A stretch of DNA of 64,000 nucleotides from Thermoplasmata archaeon (GCA_021816965.1 JAKAWU010000002.1:1-64000), one strand, 5' to 3'; counted from the first letter of the stretch, positions 1 through 10,105 are shown. The notes: a model not told the origin generated them from the sequence alone. Made by a program: numbers and translations.

Positions 1-2440
1 TCGAAGTATTACTTATTGCGATTGGTAATGGGTTTACAGTCACATATGTGACACCCCTTCCAGCAGTGATTATGATACCATCCTGCAATGCATAAGTCTC
101 CTGTATCGAGAATTGTGTGTTTCCTGTTGCTTCAATTGAACCTATAATTTTAAAAGATCTGTAAATAGTTATGTTGTTTATCACAAATGATGTTGTAACA
201 TTATAGAATCCAATCTGAAAAATGAGTGAACTATTAGTGATCTTGATGGGGCTTCCGCCATAATATGGTGTAAGAGTTACATTTCGTAACTCATTTGAGC
301 TATCACTTAGGAAATTGGTACAGACACGATCGAAATAATTGGAGTATCCCCCAGTTGTAGTGAATCCCACTCCAATAGCGTTGTTTGATCCACCAACATC
401 GCTTATCCTAATATCGTATATTCCAGGATTTACCTTAAATCCCTTTGTTTGGTTGAAAAATATTTGTGTCCAACCTGTTTGTTTTACCTTATATGAAAAT
501 ACTGAGGAACCTCCAGAAAGTGGCGTCAATGTGGTGGAATTTAATATTTGCACATTCACAGTGAAATTCAATTGGTTTCCATTATATGATGCTGGACCAA
601 TTGTATAATTGAAGAAATATAATGAAACAAAATTTATTACCTGTGGTTGAGAAACTTTGAATTGTTGTATGACAAAGTCGGATGAATCCCACGAATATGG
701 CAACGACCCCACAGGTTGGAAATAGGATATATTTAAATCGTTAATGGCACCTGTACTTATGTTAATATTATAGAATCCATTTGTTGGGTCACTTAGATAT
801 AGGCCCACTTTTGAAACATTGTAAGCGTATATGCCACTTGGGAGAGAGACTATAAAATTATTAGTTCCTGTAGATTGAACAATATGTGAATACAATGTTC
901 CATTAATTGTCACATTCCACACACTACCCACTGGAAGATTTCTTTCTGTTACGTTTATGTTATATTTTGTAATGTTTTGTGGCGGTTTATACCCGACTAG
1001 AAAATAAAATGGAGTTGAACTTTGCACTAGGTTTTCTTTCTGAACTGAAAATGAAGTTGGGTATCCATATCCATCATAATAATTAAAGTTTTCTATCGCC
1101 GATGTAGTTGCAGTATAGTAATAAGAGTATCCAACTGAGACATCCAATGATGGATTTGTTATTGTTGCAATAAATTCATTTGGACCATATCCATAACCGT
1201 ATTTAGACTCGGGGCCAATTTTTCCTTTATTAGTTATATATTGCGAAAAGCACAATGCATAATTATTATTATTATTTGTTTTGTTCTCATTAACAGCTTC
1301 CCAGATGTTGAGATAATATGTCCCCGGTGACAGTGTTTTACTATTTGATAGACTTATATTAACTTTATCTGAAAATTGGTTATTGAATGTTCCAGATCTA
1401 TAACCCTTTCCAGGAATTTTAGTAATCGCACTTGTACCTGAAATATTTCCACCCCATGGTTTTGTCCCCAATGAAGAATATATATACGCATATCCTTGCG
1501 ATCTCTGTTCATAGAAAACAATGTTTGGTTCTACCTGAAACTGATAGTAATCAATTGGAGTATTTGGTTGATACACAAAAAATTGTTGCGAGGAAAGATT
1601 ATAAACACCACTGGCAGAATAATTTAACCAATAATTAAGATATTGAATGTTGATGATATTACTCTGTGTCACGACACCAATAAAGTTTGACTGATTAACA
1701 TTATTTACTTCACCACTTCCACCTTCAGCAGCTGCAACAATTCCAGCTATATTTCCACTATTGAATGTTATTCCAATATCACTTCCTGACACGTTGACTT
1801 TAACTGTGCCAGAAGATGGATTAGGGCTATATCCTCCATCATTTGAAGATATTGTGTACGAATATGTTCCCCTCGGCAAACTGTATGTTATGTATGTGTT
1901 AATGCTTGAACTAGGTGATCCTGCAGATTTTTCAATACCCCCTAATGAAACTGTCCAATAGTATCCACCTTGTAATCCATTTTCAACAAATATGACTGAA
2001 TATGTGAATTGCGATGAAGCGTAAACATTATTTCTTATATTGCTTGAAGTTGAATTGGCACATGCAGCCAATGTTAAATTCCTAATAGGTACCGCATTTT
2101 CATAAGTTACATTTGCATTATATGCCAAGGTTGCGTTGAAGTTTTTAGAGTAGTACAGATTGGTGCTTTGGGATGGCGAAAAGGGTGGAACTCCACCTAT
2201 TCCAAGAGGCATGCTTTGAGAAATACTTGAACCGGGTGTCAGAGATGGAGATAGAATTTTAGAATCGAGAGAGCTGAATGATTGCTGAGTCTGGCTCTGG
2301 TAAGTTATGTCATTGTTCGTTCCAGTGCTTGGAACGTACCATAAAATGAATGAAGTTAAAAGGACGCTTGCAATAGCAAATAACAAAATTGCGCCTATGA
2401 TCTCGCTTACAGCGTTATCTTCCTTTCTTACTTGCTTCAT
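1..2440 (-). CDS. Large exported/surface protein with archaeal type IV pilin-like N-terminus (partial, C-terminus beyond left edge)
   Basis: Manual translation from ATG at 2440 (minus) stays open for all 813 codons to the window edge: MKQVRKEDNAVSEIIGAILLFAIASVLLTSFILWYVPSTG... N-terminus resembles archaeal pilin (VSxxIGxILLxAI). Contains FVENGLQGGYYWTVSL and VTERNLPVGSVWNVTI repeats. Absent from ORF track because no stop lies in the window. Confidence 0.9.
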   Translation of the reverse strand, partial: MKQVRKEDNAVSEIIGAILLFAIASVLLTSFILWYVPSTGTNNDITYQSQTQQSFSSLDSKILSPSLTPGSSISQSMPLGIGGVPPFSPSQSTNLYYSKNFNATLAYNANVTYENAVPIRNLTLAACANSTSSNIRNNVYASSQFTYSVIFVENGLQGGYYWTVSLGGIEKSAGSPSSSINTYITYSLPRGTYSYTISSNDGGYSPNPSSGTVKVNVSGSDIGITFNSGNIAGIVAAAEGGSGEVNNVNQSNFIGVVTQSNIINIQYLNYWLNYSASGVYNLSSQQFFVYQPNTPIDYYQFQVEPNIVFYEQRSQGYAYIYSSLGTKPWGGNISGTSAITKIPGKGYRSGTFNNQFSDKVNISLSNSKTLSPGTYYLNIWEAVNENKTNNNNNYALCFSQYITNKGKIGPESKYGYGYGPNEFIATITNPSLDVSVGYSYYYTATTSAIENFNYYDGYGYPTSFSVQKENLVQSSTPFYFLVGYKPPQNITKYNINVTERNLPVGSVWNVTINGTLYSHIVQSTGTNNFIVSLPSGIYAYNVSKVGLYLSDPTNGFYNINISTGAINDLNISYFQPVGSLPYSWDSSDFVIQQFKVSQPQVINFVSLYFFNYTIGPASYNGNQLNFTVNVQILNSTTLTPLSGGSSVFSYKVKQTGWTQIFFNQTKGFKVNPGIYDIRISDVGGSNNAIGVGFTTTGGYSNYFDRVCTNFLSDSSNELRNVTLTPYYGGSPIKITNSSLIFQIGFYNVTTSFVINNITIYRSFKIIGSIEATGNTQFSIQETYALQDGIIITAGRGVTYVTVNPLPIAISNTS

Positions 2441-2487
2441 AGAAGGATAATATACAATAATCGTATTAAAACCATGCTATTATACCT

Positions 2488-2883
2488 TTAAATGGAACCA
2501 CCGTTTATTAGTTCCAGAATCTCACTGTCTGTGAACGGGCCCTCGATGGCAACTGGCAATTTTTCAGGAAAGGTAGTATCGTAATCAAAATTTCCTTCGT
2601 CTTCTTCCATAAAGACATCCTCATCATCTTCCATCCAAGCTATGTATGAATTCGTTCCGACTCTATAAATTTCAAGATCTTCTCTCTTCAGTCTTAAGAC
2701 AGAACTTTCAGATAAAGTGAAATGCTGATAAATCATTCCCACTAGGACGAACTCTTCTGGTGCTCCATTTCCACCATATTCCTCACTACCTATAACACTG
2801 TGCTCTTCCAGTATTTCGAAGATCTCATCATCGTTCAGGTTCATATGGTTAGGGATACAGGAGGATTTAATAAAGAAATTCAT
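2488..2883 (-). CDS. Hypothetical acidic protein
   Basis: 131 aa ORF, Asp/Glu-rich, no family recognised. Confidence 0.6.
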   Translation of the reverse strand: MNFFIKSSCIPNHMNLNDDEIFEILEEHSVIGSEEYGGNGAPEEFVLVGMIYQHFTLSESSVLRLKREDLEIYRVGTNSYIAWMEDDEDVFMEEDEGNFDYDTTFPEKLPVAIEGPFTDSEILELINGGSI

Positions 2884-3048
2884 TTATAATGTGTGTTTTC
2901 TCCGAGATTGTTATAATATGGATTATATAGACTTCATATGTTAATCTGTTAAGCAAAAAGATATAACAGCACAAGCATCAATATTTTGTTAAAATACACC
3001 TGATATGCAAAGAGTAAGATTATTAGAGCGAAATCGCATTACACTGCC

Positions 3049-3939
3049 ATGATAATAAAAGAATTTGAAAGGATACTTGATTTCAGATGTGAAATGAGAT
3101 TTGCAATTGAAGAACAATTGAAGGAGCTCTCTGGCCTTAATGTTTCTGCCATGGGTAGGATCAGACATAAAAAAGATGGAGGATATTTTATTGTGACCAT
3201 TCCATCTGAGGAACACGATGGAAGTTCACACAAATCAATGAATATAAATGTGAGCAATACAAAACTTTTCGAAGTTCACAAAGCAATCATAGAACTGAAC
3301 TCAACAATTATTGACGCAGTGATGATGAAGGATAATGAGGTTAAAATATTCTTCAGATTCCACAGGGGTGAAATGGAGGCTGTAAATTCCATAATAATGC
3401 GTTACGCAGGTTTGATTGATGAATTCAGGATAGTTTATCTCGGGGAAGCTTTCGGAATACTTGACAGTTATAGAAAAATAGCTCAGTTTGGTGACGTTCA
3501 TTATCTGGAACTTTCATCCACAATACCTCCAGAACTTATGAAAATATATGTCGATCCTATAATACAGTCATTCGGAACCAGCTGGAACAGGCAGGTAAGA
3601 AAAATAGGAGAAAATGAGATCAGGGCCCTTTTCAAGGATACACACAATCTCCTGAAGGAAAACAGTGAGATAAAGAAGGTTTCAGAAGAGGACCTCATAT
3701 ATGAGTCAATCTTCTCAAATGACCTGATATACTTCTTCAGCAAGAGAACTGATGAGGAAAAGATTCCAATTCTTGGAATACCCCAGAAGCTCACAGGCAA
3801 GAATTTCATATTTGGTTTCTTCATACCTTCCTGCAATCTGGCAGGTTTTACAAAGATAGTGTCTGAGGCAGGCAATAAATTTAAAAACTGGAAAATTTCC
3901 ATAAAATTCTCTGATATCATTGAAATAAAAGAAAAATAA
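3049..3939 (+). CDS. Hypothetical protein
   Basis: 296 aa ORF; no family recognised with confidence. Confidence 0.75.
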   Translation: MIIKEFERILDFRCEMRFAIEEQLKELSGLNVSAMGRIRHKKDGGYFIVTIPSEEHDGSSHKSMNINVSNTKLFEVHKAIIELNSTIIDAVMMKDNEVKIFFRFHRGEMEAVNSIIMRYAGLIDEFRIVYLGEAFGILDSYRKIAQFGDVHYLELSSTIPPELMKIYVDPIIQSFGTSWNRQVRKIGENEIRALFKDTHNLLKENSEIKKVSEEDLIYESIFSNDLIYFFSKRTDEEKIPILGIPQKLTGKNFIFGFFIPSCNLAGFTKIVSEAGNKFKNWKISIKFSDIIEIKEK

Positions 3940-3965
3940 AAAAATTATAAAAAATTATTTTATTC

Positions 3966-6743
3966 TCACGAGTAACCAAGTGAAAATATGTCAGGATATG
4001 TGTTGTCGTGGTATAGTGTGCCTCCGCTGTACCAGTAGTCCTGGAGTGCCCCTGTATCAACTGAAGGTGAACTTGTGTATCCCCATTGCGTAGATCCTGA
4101 GACCAGATGCAGATTAAGGAAGTAGTTTGTTCCTGATGTGAGTGATGTTGTTGGTATTGCTATCCTGTAGAATCCAGCAGTTCCTGAGACTGTGTACGTT
4201 TGCTTTGCCAGTACCTGAGCACCGAAGATTGTTGAGCCAATGGCAATAGATATTTGTCCACTGCCGGAAAGATAGAGTACAACATAATCGATTGCCACAT
4301 TTGAAGAAACTGTGAACTTCTCAGCTTCTGGAAGTGCGTAAACATTTATGTTTGATGCAGTGGCATTCACCTCAACAAAGACTCCTGTTGGGTTTGGTGA
4401 TGGCGATGGAGATGGGCTGGTTGAAGTCTGCTGTGCATAATATCCAATAGAATACACGTCGGGATAGCTGTTGTCGTTTACCAGTGTGCTTCCGCTGTAC
4501 CAGTAGTCCTGGGTTGCTCCTACGTCAACTGGTGGTGATGATACATATCCCCACTGTGTTGATCCGGAAACCAAGTTCACATTAAGGAAATAGTTTGTTC
4601 CCGTGGAAAGGCTGATGTTGCTGAAAAACAGCTGATACCACTTTGCTGCACCAGATATGCTGAATGTCTGCTTGGACATTACCTGGGTGCCAAAGAGTTT
4701 AGTTCCTATGGAAACCGCAATGGATCCAGATCCGGATAGATAGAGCACAACATTGTTTGCTATGTGAGTCTGGTTCACCTGGAATTCTTCAGCTTCCGGG
4801 AGTGTGTACGTGGAAATGGATGATGCTGTGTCGTTCACTATAGAGAGTATTGTGTTTGAAGTTGTGGTGGTGTTGGTATTTGTTGGTGGTGGTGAAGAAG
4901 TCGGTATTCCGTTTATGTAGTCCTGAGCAAAGTTGTATGCTTCAACTGATCCCCAACCAATTGCAAGACTGTATCCACCAGTTGCGCTGAAGTCTCCGTT
5001 GGAACCGTTGCTCACAAAGTAGAATGCTGGTGATGATGAGAGTGACCCATTATACTGTGCCTGTGCAAGCTGGTATATCAGTGGATCTATGAAGCCCATC
5101 TTGTGGCCTACATAGTAGTCCATTGTGGCAAACAATCCTGCATCAAGTGGTGATGCTATGCTCGTTCCCCAGAGTTCCTGATAGCTTGTGCTTCCTGAAT
5201 ATGTTATCCATATTTCCATATTGGCACCATCTGCTGATATGTCGGGGGTTCCTCTTCCGGAACTTACTCCTGTTATGGATGATGCACCGGTGATTACTGA
5301 GTTGGCTTCAGAACTTGCTTTCTGCCATGTAGGTTCTGCATAGTATTTGCTGACACCTCCCTGTGATCCGTCACCACTGTTTGGGGTGTTGTACCATACA
5401 GATTCTGTGCTTATTCCTGTGGTTCCTGTTCCGGTTGTTGATGCAGTTCCACTGACTGTTGTCTGAAGTCCGCCTACTGCAGTTATACCATATGTGTTAT
5501 ATGCGTCTGTTGCAGGGAAACTTGGTGCAGCACTGTTTGTGTTGCCGCCGTCTCCTGATGAGGCAAATACAGTTATTCCTCTTGCAGTGGCTTCCTGTTC
5601 ATAGGATGTCCATGTTGCGTGTGTTCCGTCAGAACCTCCCCATGAGTTGGATATTGCCACAACGTTGTTCAACTGAGGATAAGAGGAGCTTGGGTTCAGG
5701 ATGAATGCAAAGGACTGATCAAGGCATGCCTGTGTGGCCTGTGGCCCATAGACCTCAACTATTGTTGCTCCTGGTGCAGTTGATCCTGCCATTTCAAGAT
5801 CCAGAGTGCTCTCGAAGTTTGCCTGAGACTGATCTGTTGATGCTGATGACCCTGGTGCTGGCGCTCCACCTATTGGTGCTCCATAAACACTTGAATGGGG
5901 TTCACCGGATGGAATTGTCTTGTTGTAATATGAGTAAATATCTGAAGGTACAAAAGGTGCCACTGACTGCCCGGCACTGTTTGTTCCTGACCAGAGTATT
6001 GTAGCTATTGTCTCATTTGTTGGATAACCTTTTCCTGAATAGAGCTTGTTAAGCTGGTATGCATTCTGCATATCAGAACCATAAAGAAGCTGGCTTCCAG
6101 AACTTGTTGTGAACATTCCCCTGTTTATGTTAAGGGTTGCAATGTTGTGTGTATTGAGACCTGCAATATTCACCAGATATGGCTGGAGAAATGCTGGTAT
6201 CATCACAGAGGATATTGGAGCAATGAATGTTCTTCCATGAGTAATGAAAGACATTATGTTCGTGTTAAATGATGTGTCAAACTGGTTTACTGTGCCTTTC
6301 AAAACAACTGACACTCTGTCATTATATGTCTTGACCTGGAAACCCTGTGATGTGTAATACTGTACCAGTTCATTATAAACTGATGCAGATGGTGAGAATT
6401 CCTGCTGGAATTGGGATGCTGTGAGATAATGGTGATATAATGGTGAAGATTGATCATTCAATCCTGCAAGCAAAACATTAAGTTTTCCTTGATTGCTGAA
6501 CTTCAATGTCAACATGACTGAAATCTTCTGGTCTGGTTGTGCTGTTGTTCTCTCATACTTCGCAGATGGTGATAATGCGTGGGATATTGTAGGGGATACC
6601 GATACAAGATCGGTGGGATACAAAATATTTCCACTGTTCCCTCCTACATTCATATAGCCTGCATTTACAATGCCTGCTATACCGAGCATTATCATAACGG
6701 TAGCTATCAAAGCAATTGCTATTCGTTTCATGCCTTTGAACAA
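3966..6743 (-). CDS. Sedolisin family (S53) serine-carboxyl peptidase with pro-kumamolisin-like prodomain and two tandem C-terminal domains
   Basis: Signal peptide MKRIAIALIATVMIMLGIAGIVNAG; ESTLDLEMAG (E/D) and GTSIASP (Ser) motifs; tandem C-terminal domains ending DYWYSG..YPD..SxGY. Likely true start is the ATG at 6731 rather than TTG 6743. Confidence 0.9.
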   Translation of the reverse strand: MFKGMKRIAIALIATVMIMLGIAGIVNAGYMNVGGNSGNILYPTDLVSVSPTISHALSPSAKYERTTAQPDQKISVMLTLKFSNQGKLNVLLAGLNDQSSPLYHHYLTASQFQQEFSPSASVYNELVQYYTSQGFQVKTYNDRVSVVLKGTVNQFDTSFNTNIMSFITHGRTFIAPISSVMIPAFLQPYLVNIAGLNTHNIATLNINRGMFTTSSGSQLLYGSDMQNAYQLNKLYSGKGYPTNETIATILWSGTNSAGQSVAPFVPSDIYSYYNKTIPSGEPHSSVYGAPIGGAPAPGSSASTDQSQANFESTLDLEMAGSTAPGATIVEVYGPQATQACLDQSFAFILNPSSSYPQLNNVVAISNSWGGSDGTHATWTSYEQEATARGITVFASSGDGGNTNSAAPSFPATDAYNTYGITAVGGLQTTVSGTASTTGTGTTGISTESVWYNTPNSGDGSQGGVSKYYAEPTWQKASSEANSVITGASSITGVSSGRGTPDISADGANMEIWITYSGSTSYQELWGTSIASPLDAGLFATMDYYVGHKMGFIDPLIYQLAQAQYNGSLSSSPAFYFVSNGSNGDFSATGGYSLAIGWGSVEAYNFAQDYINGIPTSSPPPTNTNTTTTSNTILSIVNDTASSISTYTLPEAEEFQVNQTHIANNVVLYLSGSGSIAVSIGTKLFGTQVMSKQTFSISGAAKWYQLFFSNISLSTGTNYFLNVNLVSGSTQWGYVSSPPVDVGATQDYWYSGSTLVNDNSYPDVYSIGYYAQQTSTSPSPSPSPNPTGVFVEVNATASNINVYALPEAEKFTVSSNVAIDYVVLYLSGSGQISIAIGSTIFGAQVLAKQTYTVSGTAGFYRIAIPTTSLTSGTNYFLNLHLVSGSTQWGYTSSPSVDTGALQDYWYSGGTLYHDNTYPDIFSLGYS
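3970..4845 (-). repeat. Tandem duplicated C-terminal domain within the S53 peptidase (copies about 3970-4375 and 4438-4845)
   Basis: Both copies encode LPEAExFxV...VVLYLSGSGxIxxxIGxxxFGxQVxxKQTxxxSGxAxxY...GTNYFLNxxLVSGSTQWGYxSSPxVDxGAxQDYWYSGxTLxxDNxYPDxxSxGY; similarity visible at DNA level. Confidence 0.88.
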
Positions 6744-7520
6744 CCATATTTTATATATAAATATATATTTCTTTTATATAGTCTTTTTATATTTATATAC
6801 AAGTTTCCAGGTTATCTTTTTTTTACGGGAATTGTTAAATATTTAGATTATTCGAATAATTATATTAAATTAAACTATCCTCAAAAAATAAAAATATATT
6901 CTCCCGTATTTTAATGAATTTATCACAATTATTGACAAATTATTTTTTCATAAGTTCTTATGAATTTTAATAATAATTTCACATGTTTCATGAATTTAAT
7001 ACATAAATGTAATTTATAATGATTAATGGAAGAATGTTCAAGCCATAAATTTCAGAACCAAGCACAGTCAAAAAAACTAAATCACATGGGTTTTTGGAGT
7101 CACCATCTCTCTCGGGATCTCTCTATTAGATATCATCGTTCATTTGGCATGCTGTTCCTGTCAGTATATAATGGACCTATGCCTTTTACAAATATCGGAA
7201 GCAGGAGTATGTAGAACGAAACATTTTCATTGGCAAAATCTCCATTTTGCCAGTATTCACTTCAAGTTCCTTAATGTTCAGCAGTCGCCTCAATCTTCTT
7301 TCTATCTCTCCTGCCAATTCACTCTTTCGGTTTTTTGTACCATATTAGGAGATTATCTGTATCACAGGTGGATTTGTTGCTTCTTTTCACTCTCTTGGAC
7401 AGGATATATTTCTATTTGCCTTACAAACATCTATGCATTTTGTTTCGTATTCATCCTGCGATTAAGGTTGAAGACATTCTGAAAAAATGACCGTAACGTT
7501 TATAGGACAAAATAAATCGA

Positions 7521-7766
7521 GTGCTTACGATAACTCAAGAAAAATTTAAAGAACTTACACCATCTTCAAGGTTAATACTCATAACCCTCAGGAGTATAAA
7601 GATTGCAGATGTGAAAACACTGATGAAGGAGACCGGACTGTCAAAGAGGACTTTAATGGGTTCTCTAAAGCATTTAAAAGAAGAATCACTCATTAATGTT
7701 AAGACATGCCTGACAGATACCAGACGAAGATTCTACTGTTATGAAAAGGGCCTGGAAAATGATTGA
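7521..7766 (+). CDS. Small winged-helix DNA-binding protein (MarR-like wHTH)
   Basis: 81 aa: LITLRSIKIADVKTLMKETGLSKRTLMGSLKHLKEESLINVKTCLTDTRRRFY; GTG start. Confidence 0.7.
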   Translation: MLTITQEKFKELTPSSRLILITLRSIKIADVKTLMKETGLSKRTLMGSLKHLKEESLINVKTCLTDTRRRFYCYEKGLEND

Positions 7767-7794
7767 AATTCTTTAGCGAATTGTAATTGAAGAA

Positions 7795-7956
7795 TTAAAC
7801 TGGCCAGAAATACTGCGCAAGCCAGACCACAATGCCCATTACTATTCCTATGTAAATAACTAGCTTTGGATCCAGTGCCGGCCCCTCAATTTCCTCTTCG
7901 TCAAAATACCTGATTAAACCTGCTCCTGACTGGAATCCATCTTTCTTGTCTGCCAT
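7795..7956 (-). CDS. Preprotein translocase Sec61-beta subunit (archaeal SecG)
   Basis: Manual translation: MADKKDGFQSGAGLIRYFDEEEIEGPALDPKLVIYIGIVMGIVVWLAQYFWPV*; typical Sec61beta GLIRYFDEEE..GPxLDPKLVIY then one TM helix. Below ORF-track length cutoff. Confidence 0.93.
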   Translation of the reverse strand: MADKKDGFQSGAGLIRYFDEEEIEGPALDPKLVIYIGIVMGIVVWLAQYFWPV

Positions 7957-8006
7957 TGGAACATAAATGTTATCAATGAATTTATTATTTTCCCTTGTTT
8001 CTGTTT

Positions 8007-8846
8007 ATGAGTTCAAAGAAGATAGTGAGGAAATATTTTCATGTTATGATTCTTGCCGGATTCATCATTATCCTTCTATCCATCACGCTATATTCCGGAA
8101 ACTGGCCCCCTATTTCGGTTGTTGAATCCTCAAGCATGGAACATTCACAATATTTTCAATTTGGAACTATAGAAACGGGGAGCATGGTCATAGTGAAAAA
8201 GGTTTCAACCATCTCAAGCATCACCACATATGTCCAGGGTAGAACAACGGGGATGCAGACCTATGGTGATTATGGAGATGTGCTCCTTTACAAAAACTAT
8301 GAAGGCTCAGTAATAATACACAGAGCAATGTTTTTTCTCACATGGAATTTAGGAATGCCAGATATACATGGATATACAAACCAGTCATGGATCACTGTTT
8401 CAGACAATTACGTGATCATTCAGGATGTGGGCACTTCGCACAGAAACCTATATGTCAATATCTCTCATTTTTCTGGGGTATCTGGATTTATTACGATGGG
8501 TGATCACAACCTGATTGCCTCGACAATTTCTGACTCAATTCACCTCAGGAATAAAACAATAATAGCCTATGTTGCAGCTGATCAGAATATTCTCTTCCAG
8601 AATAATGGTTCCACATATTCTCCTGTAAATTTCACTGATGTTGTTGGAGTTGCAAGGGGGGATCTCCCCCTGGTTGGCTTATACAGACTCTATCTTTTGG
8701 GTGCATTTGGAATGTGGAATGGATATGATCAGGTACCCATTTATTCAAATTATTACCTGTCTGTGTTGACTGCGTTTATCATCTTTGTTCCCTTCTCTCT
8801 TGAACTGCTCAAAAGAAAGGAAAAGATGAAAAAATCAAAAGCCTGA
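8007..8846 (+). CDS. Archaeal signal peptidase I-like (S26B)
   Basis: N-terminal TM, VESSSMEHS, IETGSMVIV, VIIHRAM, TMGDHN motifs, C-terminal TM. ORF track starts at TTG 7995; ATG 8007 lies about 23 nt from a TTTATTAT box. Confidence 0.8.
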   Translation: MSSKKIVRKYFHVMILAGFIIILLSITLYSGNWPPISVVESSSMEHSQYFQFGTIETGSMVIVKKVSTISSITTYVQGRTTGMQTYGDYGDVLLYKNYEGSVIIHRAMFFLTWNLGMPDIHGYTNQSWITVSDNYVIIQDVGTSHRNLYVNISHFSGVSGFITMGDHNLIASTISDSIHLRNKTIIAYVAADQNILFQNNGSTYSPVNFTDVVGVARGDLPLVGLYRLYLLGAFGMWNGYDQVPIYSNYYLSVLTAFIIFVPFSLELLKRKEKMKKSKA

Positions 8847-9788
8847 AGTTGCGGGGCCCGCAACCTTGAGCTCATACATCTTCGCAGTGTGATTTGATAC
8901 AAGATTCCTGATCTCCTCACTATCTTCCCTGTGACATGGGATGAAAACGCTATTTCCCCCGGTAACTATGTAAGTCATCCATATTTCCTCACGCCATTTC
9001 CCAATGCTCCTCAAAAGAACCCTCATTTCATCTGTAATGATCTCAACACCGACTCTTTCATTCAGTGCATGATAATCATCTGTGTCCTTCATGGCCAGTT
9101 CGAATATCCCCTCAATATTTTTTTCCTCTGCAAGAGACCTCAATTCCATTATCCTCGAATTTGCCTTACTGATTCTTTCTGGATATGCTGGACTCTTTGG
9201 CTGGTTGAAATGTATGTCGTCAGATGGCTTCCGGGTGTGAGGGAATACTGCGCTGATAATGGTGAAACCTGAAAAACTTTCATGCTCGAGAATCCTGGTG
9301 GTGATTGGCCTTTCGTGATTCTCAGTTACGGTCAATCCACCATAGAAACTTCTTCCCACACTCTCTGAAACTTTTCTCATTTCAATTTCCATTTGATCTG
9401 AAGAAATTTCAGGAAGAGCATCATTGATGCATCTTTGAAGAGCAGCTGCTCCCGCGTCAGAACTCCCACTTATAATGTTTTCATTCCATGAGTTGACTGA
9501 GATATTATCCATTCCATACTTTTCACTGATTTGCTTCCTGTATCTTTCAATGACCCTCAAAGGCGATCTGCTTCCATTAATGTCCACTTTTTCGTTATTG
9601 ATGAAACTGTCCCTGTGATCTCTGGATATGGTCAATTCAGTCTTTGCAACTGAATCTTTATCCACAAGGGAATATGCAATTCCTGCAGAATCATGATAAG
9701 GGTGCCTGCTCACATTATCCTTAAGGCCACCAAGCAGGACAATTCCCATGGTGGGATGTGCACTTGATCTGAAAATCTTATCTTCCAT
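8835..9788 (-). CDS. GHMP-fold diphosphomevalonate-decarboxylase homolog, probably mevalonate-3-kinase (Thermoplasma type)
   Basis: 317 aa; SSAHPTMGIVLLGGLKD, SGSSDAGAAALQRC, VTGGNSVFIPC, KVAGPATSGF; length and order resemble the Thermoplasma mevalonate-3-kinase family. Confidence 0.65.
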   Translation of the reverse strand: MEDKIFRSSAHPTMGIVLLGGLKDNVSRHPYHDSAGIAYSLVDKDSVAKTELTISRDHRDSFINNEKVDINGSRSPLRVIERYRKQISEKYGMDNISVNSWNENIISGSSDAGAAALQRCINDALPEISSDQMEIEMRKVSESVGRSFYGGLTVTENHERPITTRILEHESFSGFTIISAVFPHTRKPSDDIHFNQPKSPAYPERISKANSRIMELRSLAEEKNIEGIFELAMKDTDDYHALNERVGVEIITDEMRVLLRSIGKWREEIWMTYIVTGGNSVFIPCHREDSEEIRNLVSNHTAKMYELKVAGPATSGF

Positions 9789-10105
9789 TACTCAGAATAT
9801 TTTAAATGGTTAAAAAATATTGCCACCACTGCATGTATGAATCTGAATATTTGATGGGGAATTCTGGTCAACCATCCCTCCTGACTAAATTAGTTTGCAA
9901 CTCTCATCGAGATGCAATTGGCTGGTTGACCGCAGCCTGAAATTCTCTCTGGAGGAATATTCTATGTTTCTTTGGGATTAGGCTTGCAGAAATTTCTAAA
10001 TTGTATTTCAGGCAGTGAGAGATCAAATCTTTACGGTTATTCGTGTAGATACATCCGCATGATAAAAGGAAAACAAGTATAAATATGACACGTGAATCTT
10101 GATTC

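Noticed and set aside
1240-1290. AAT-repeat tract as a microsatellite
   Set aside because: It is a short run encoding Asn (NKTNNNNNY) in the surface protein; too short to call a repeat feature.
6553-6747. 64-aa ORF overlapping the start of the S53 peptidase, as another uORF
   Set aside because: No correctly spaced TATA box for its ATG (AT-rich tract ends right before it) and the peptide is long and shadow-like.
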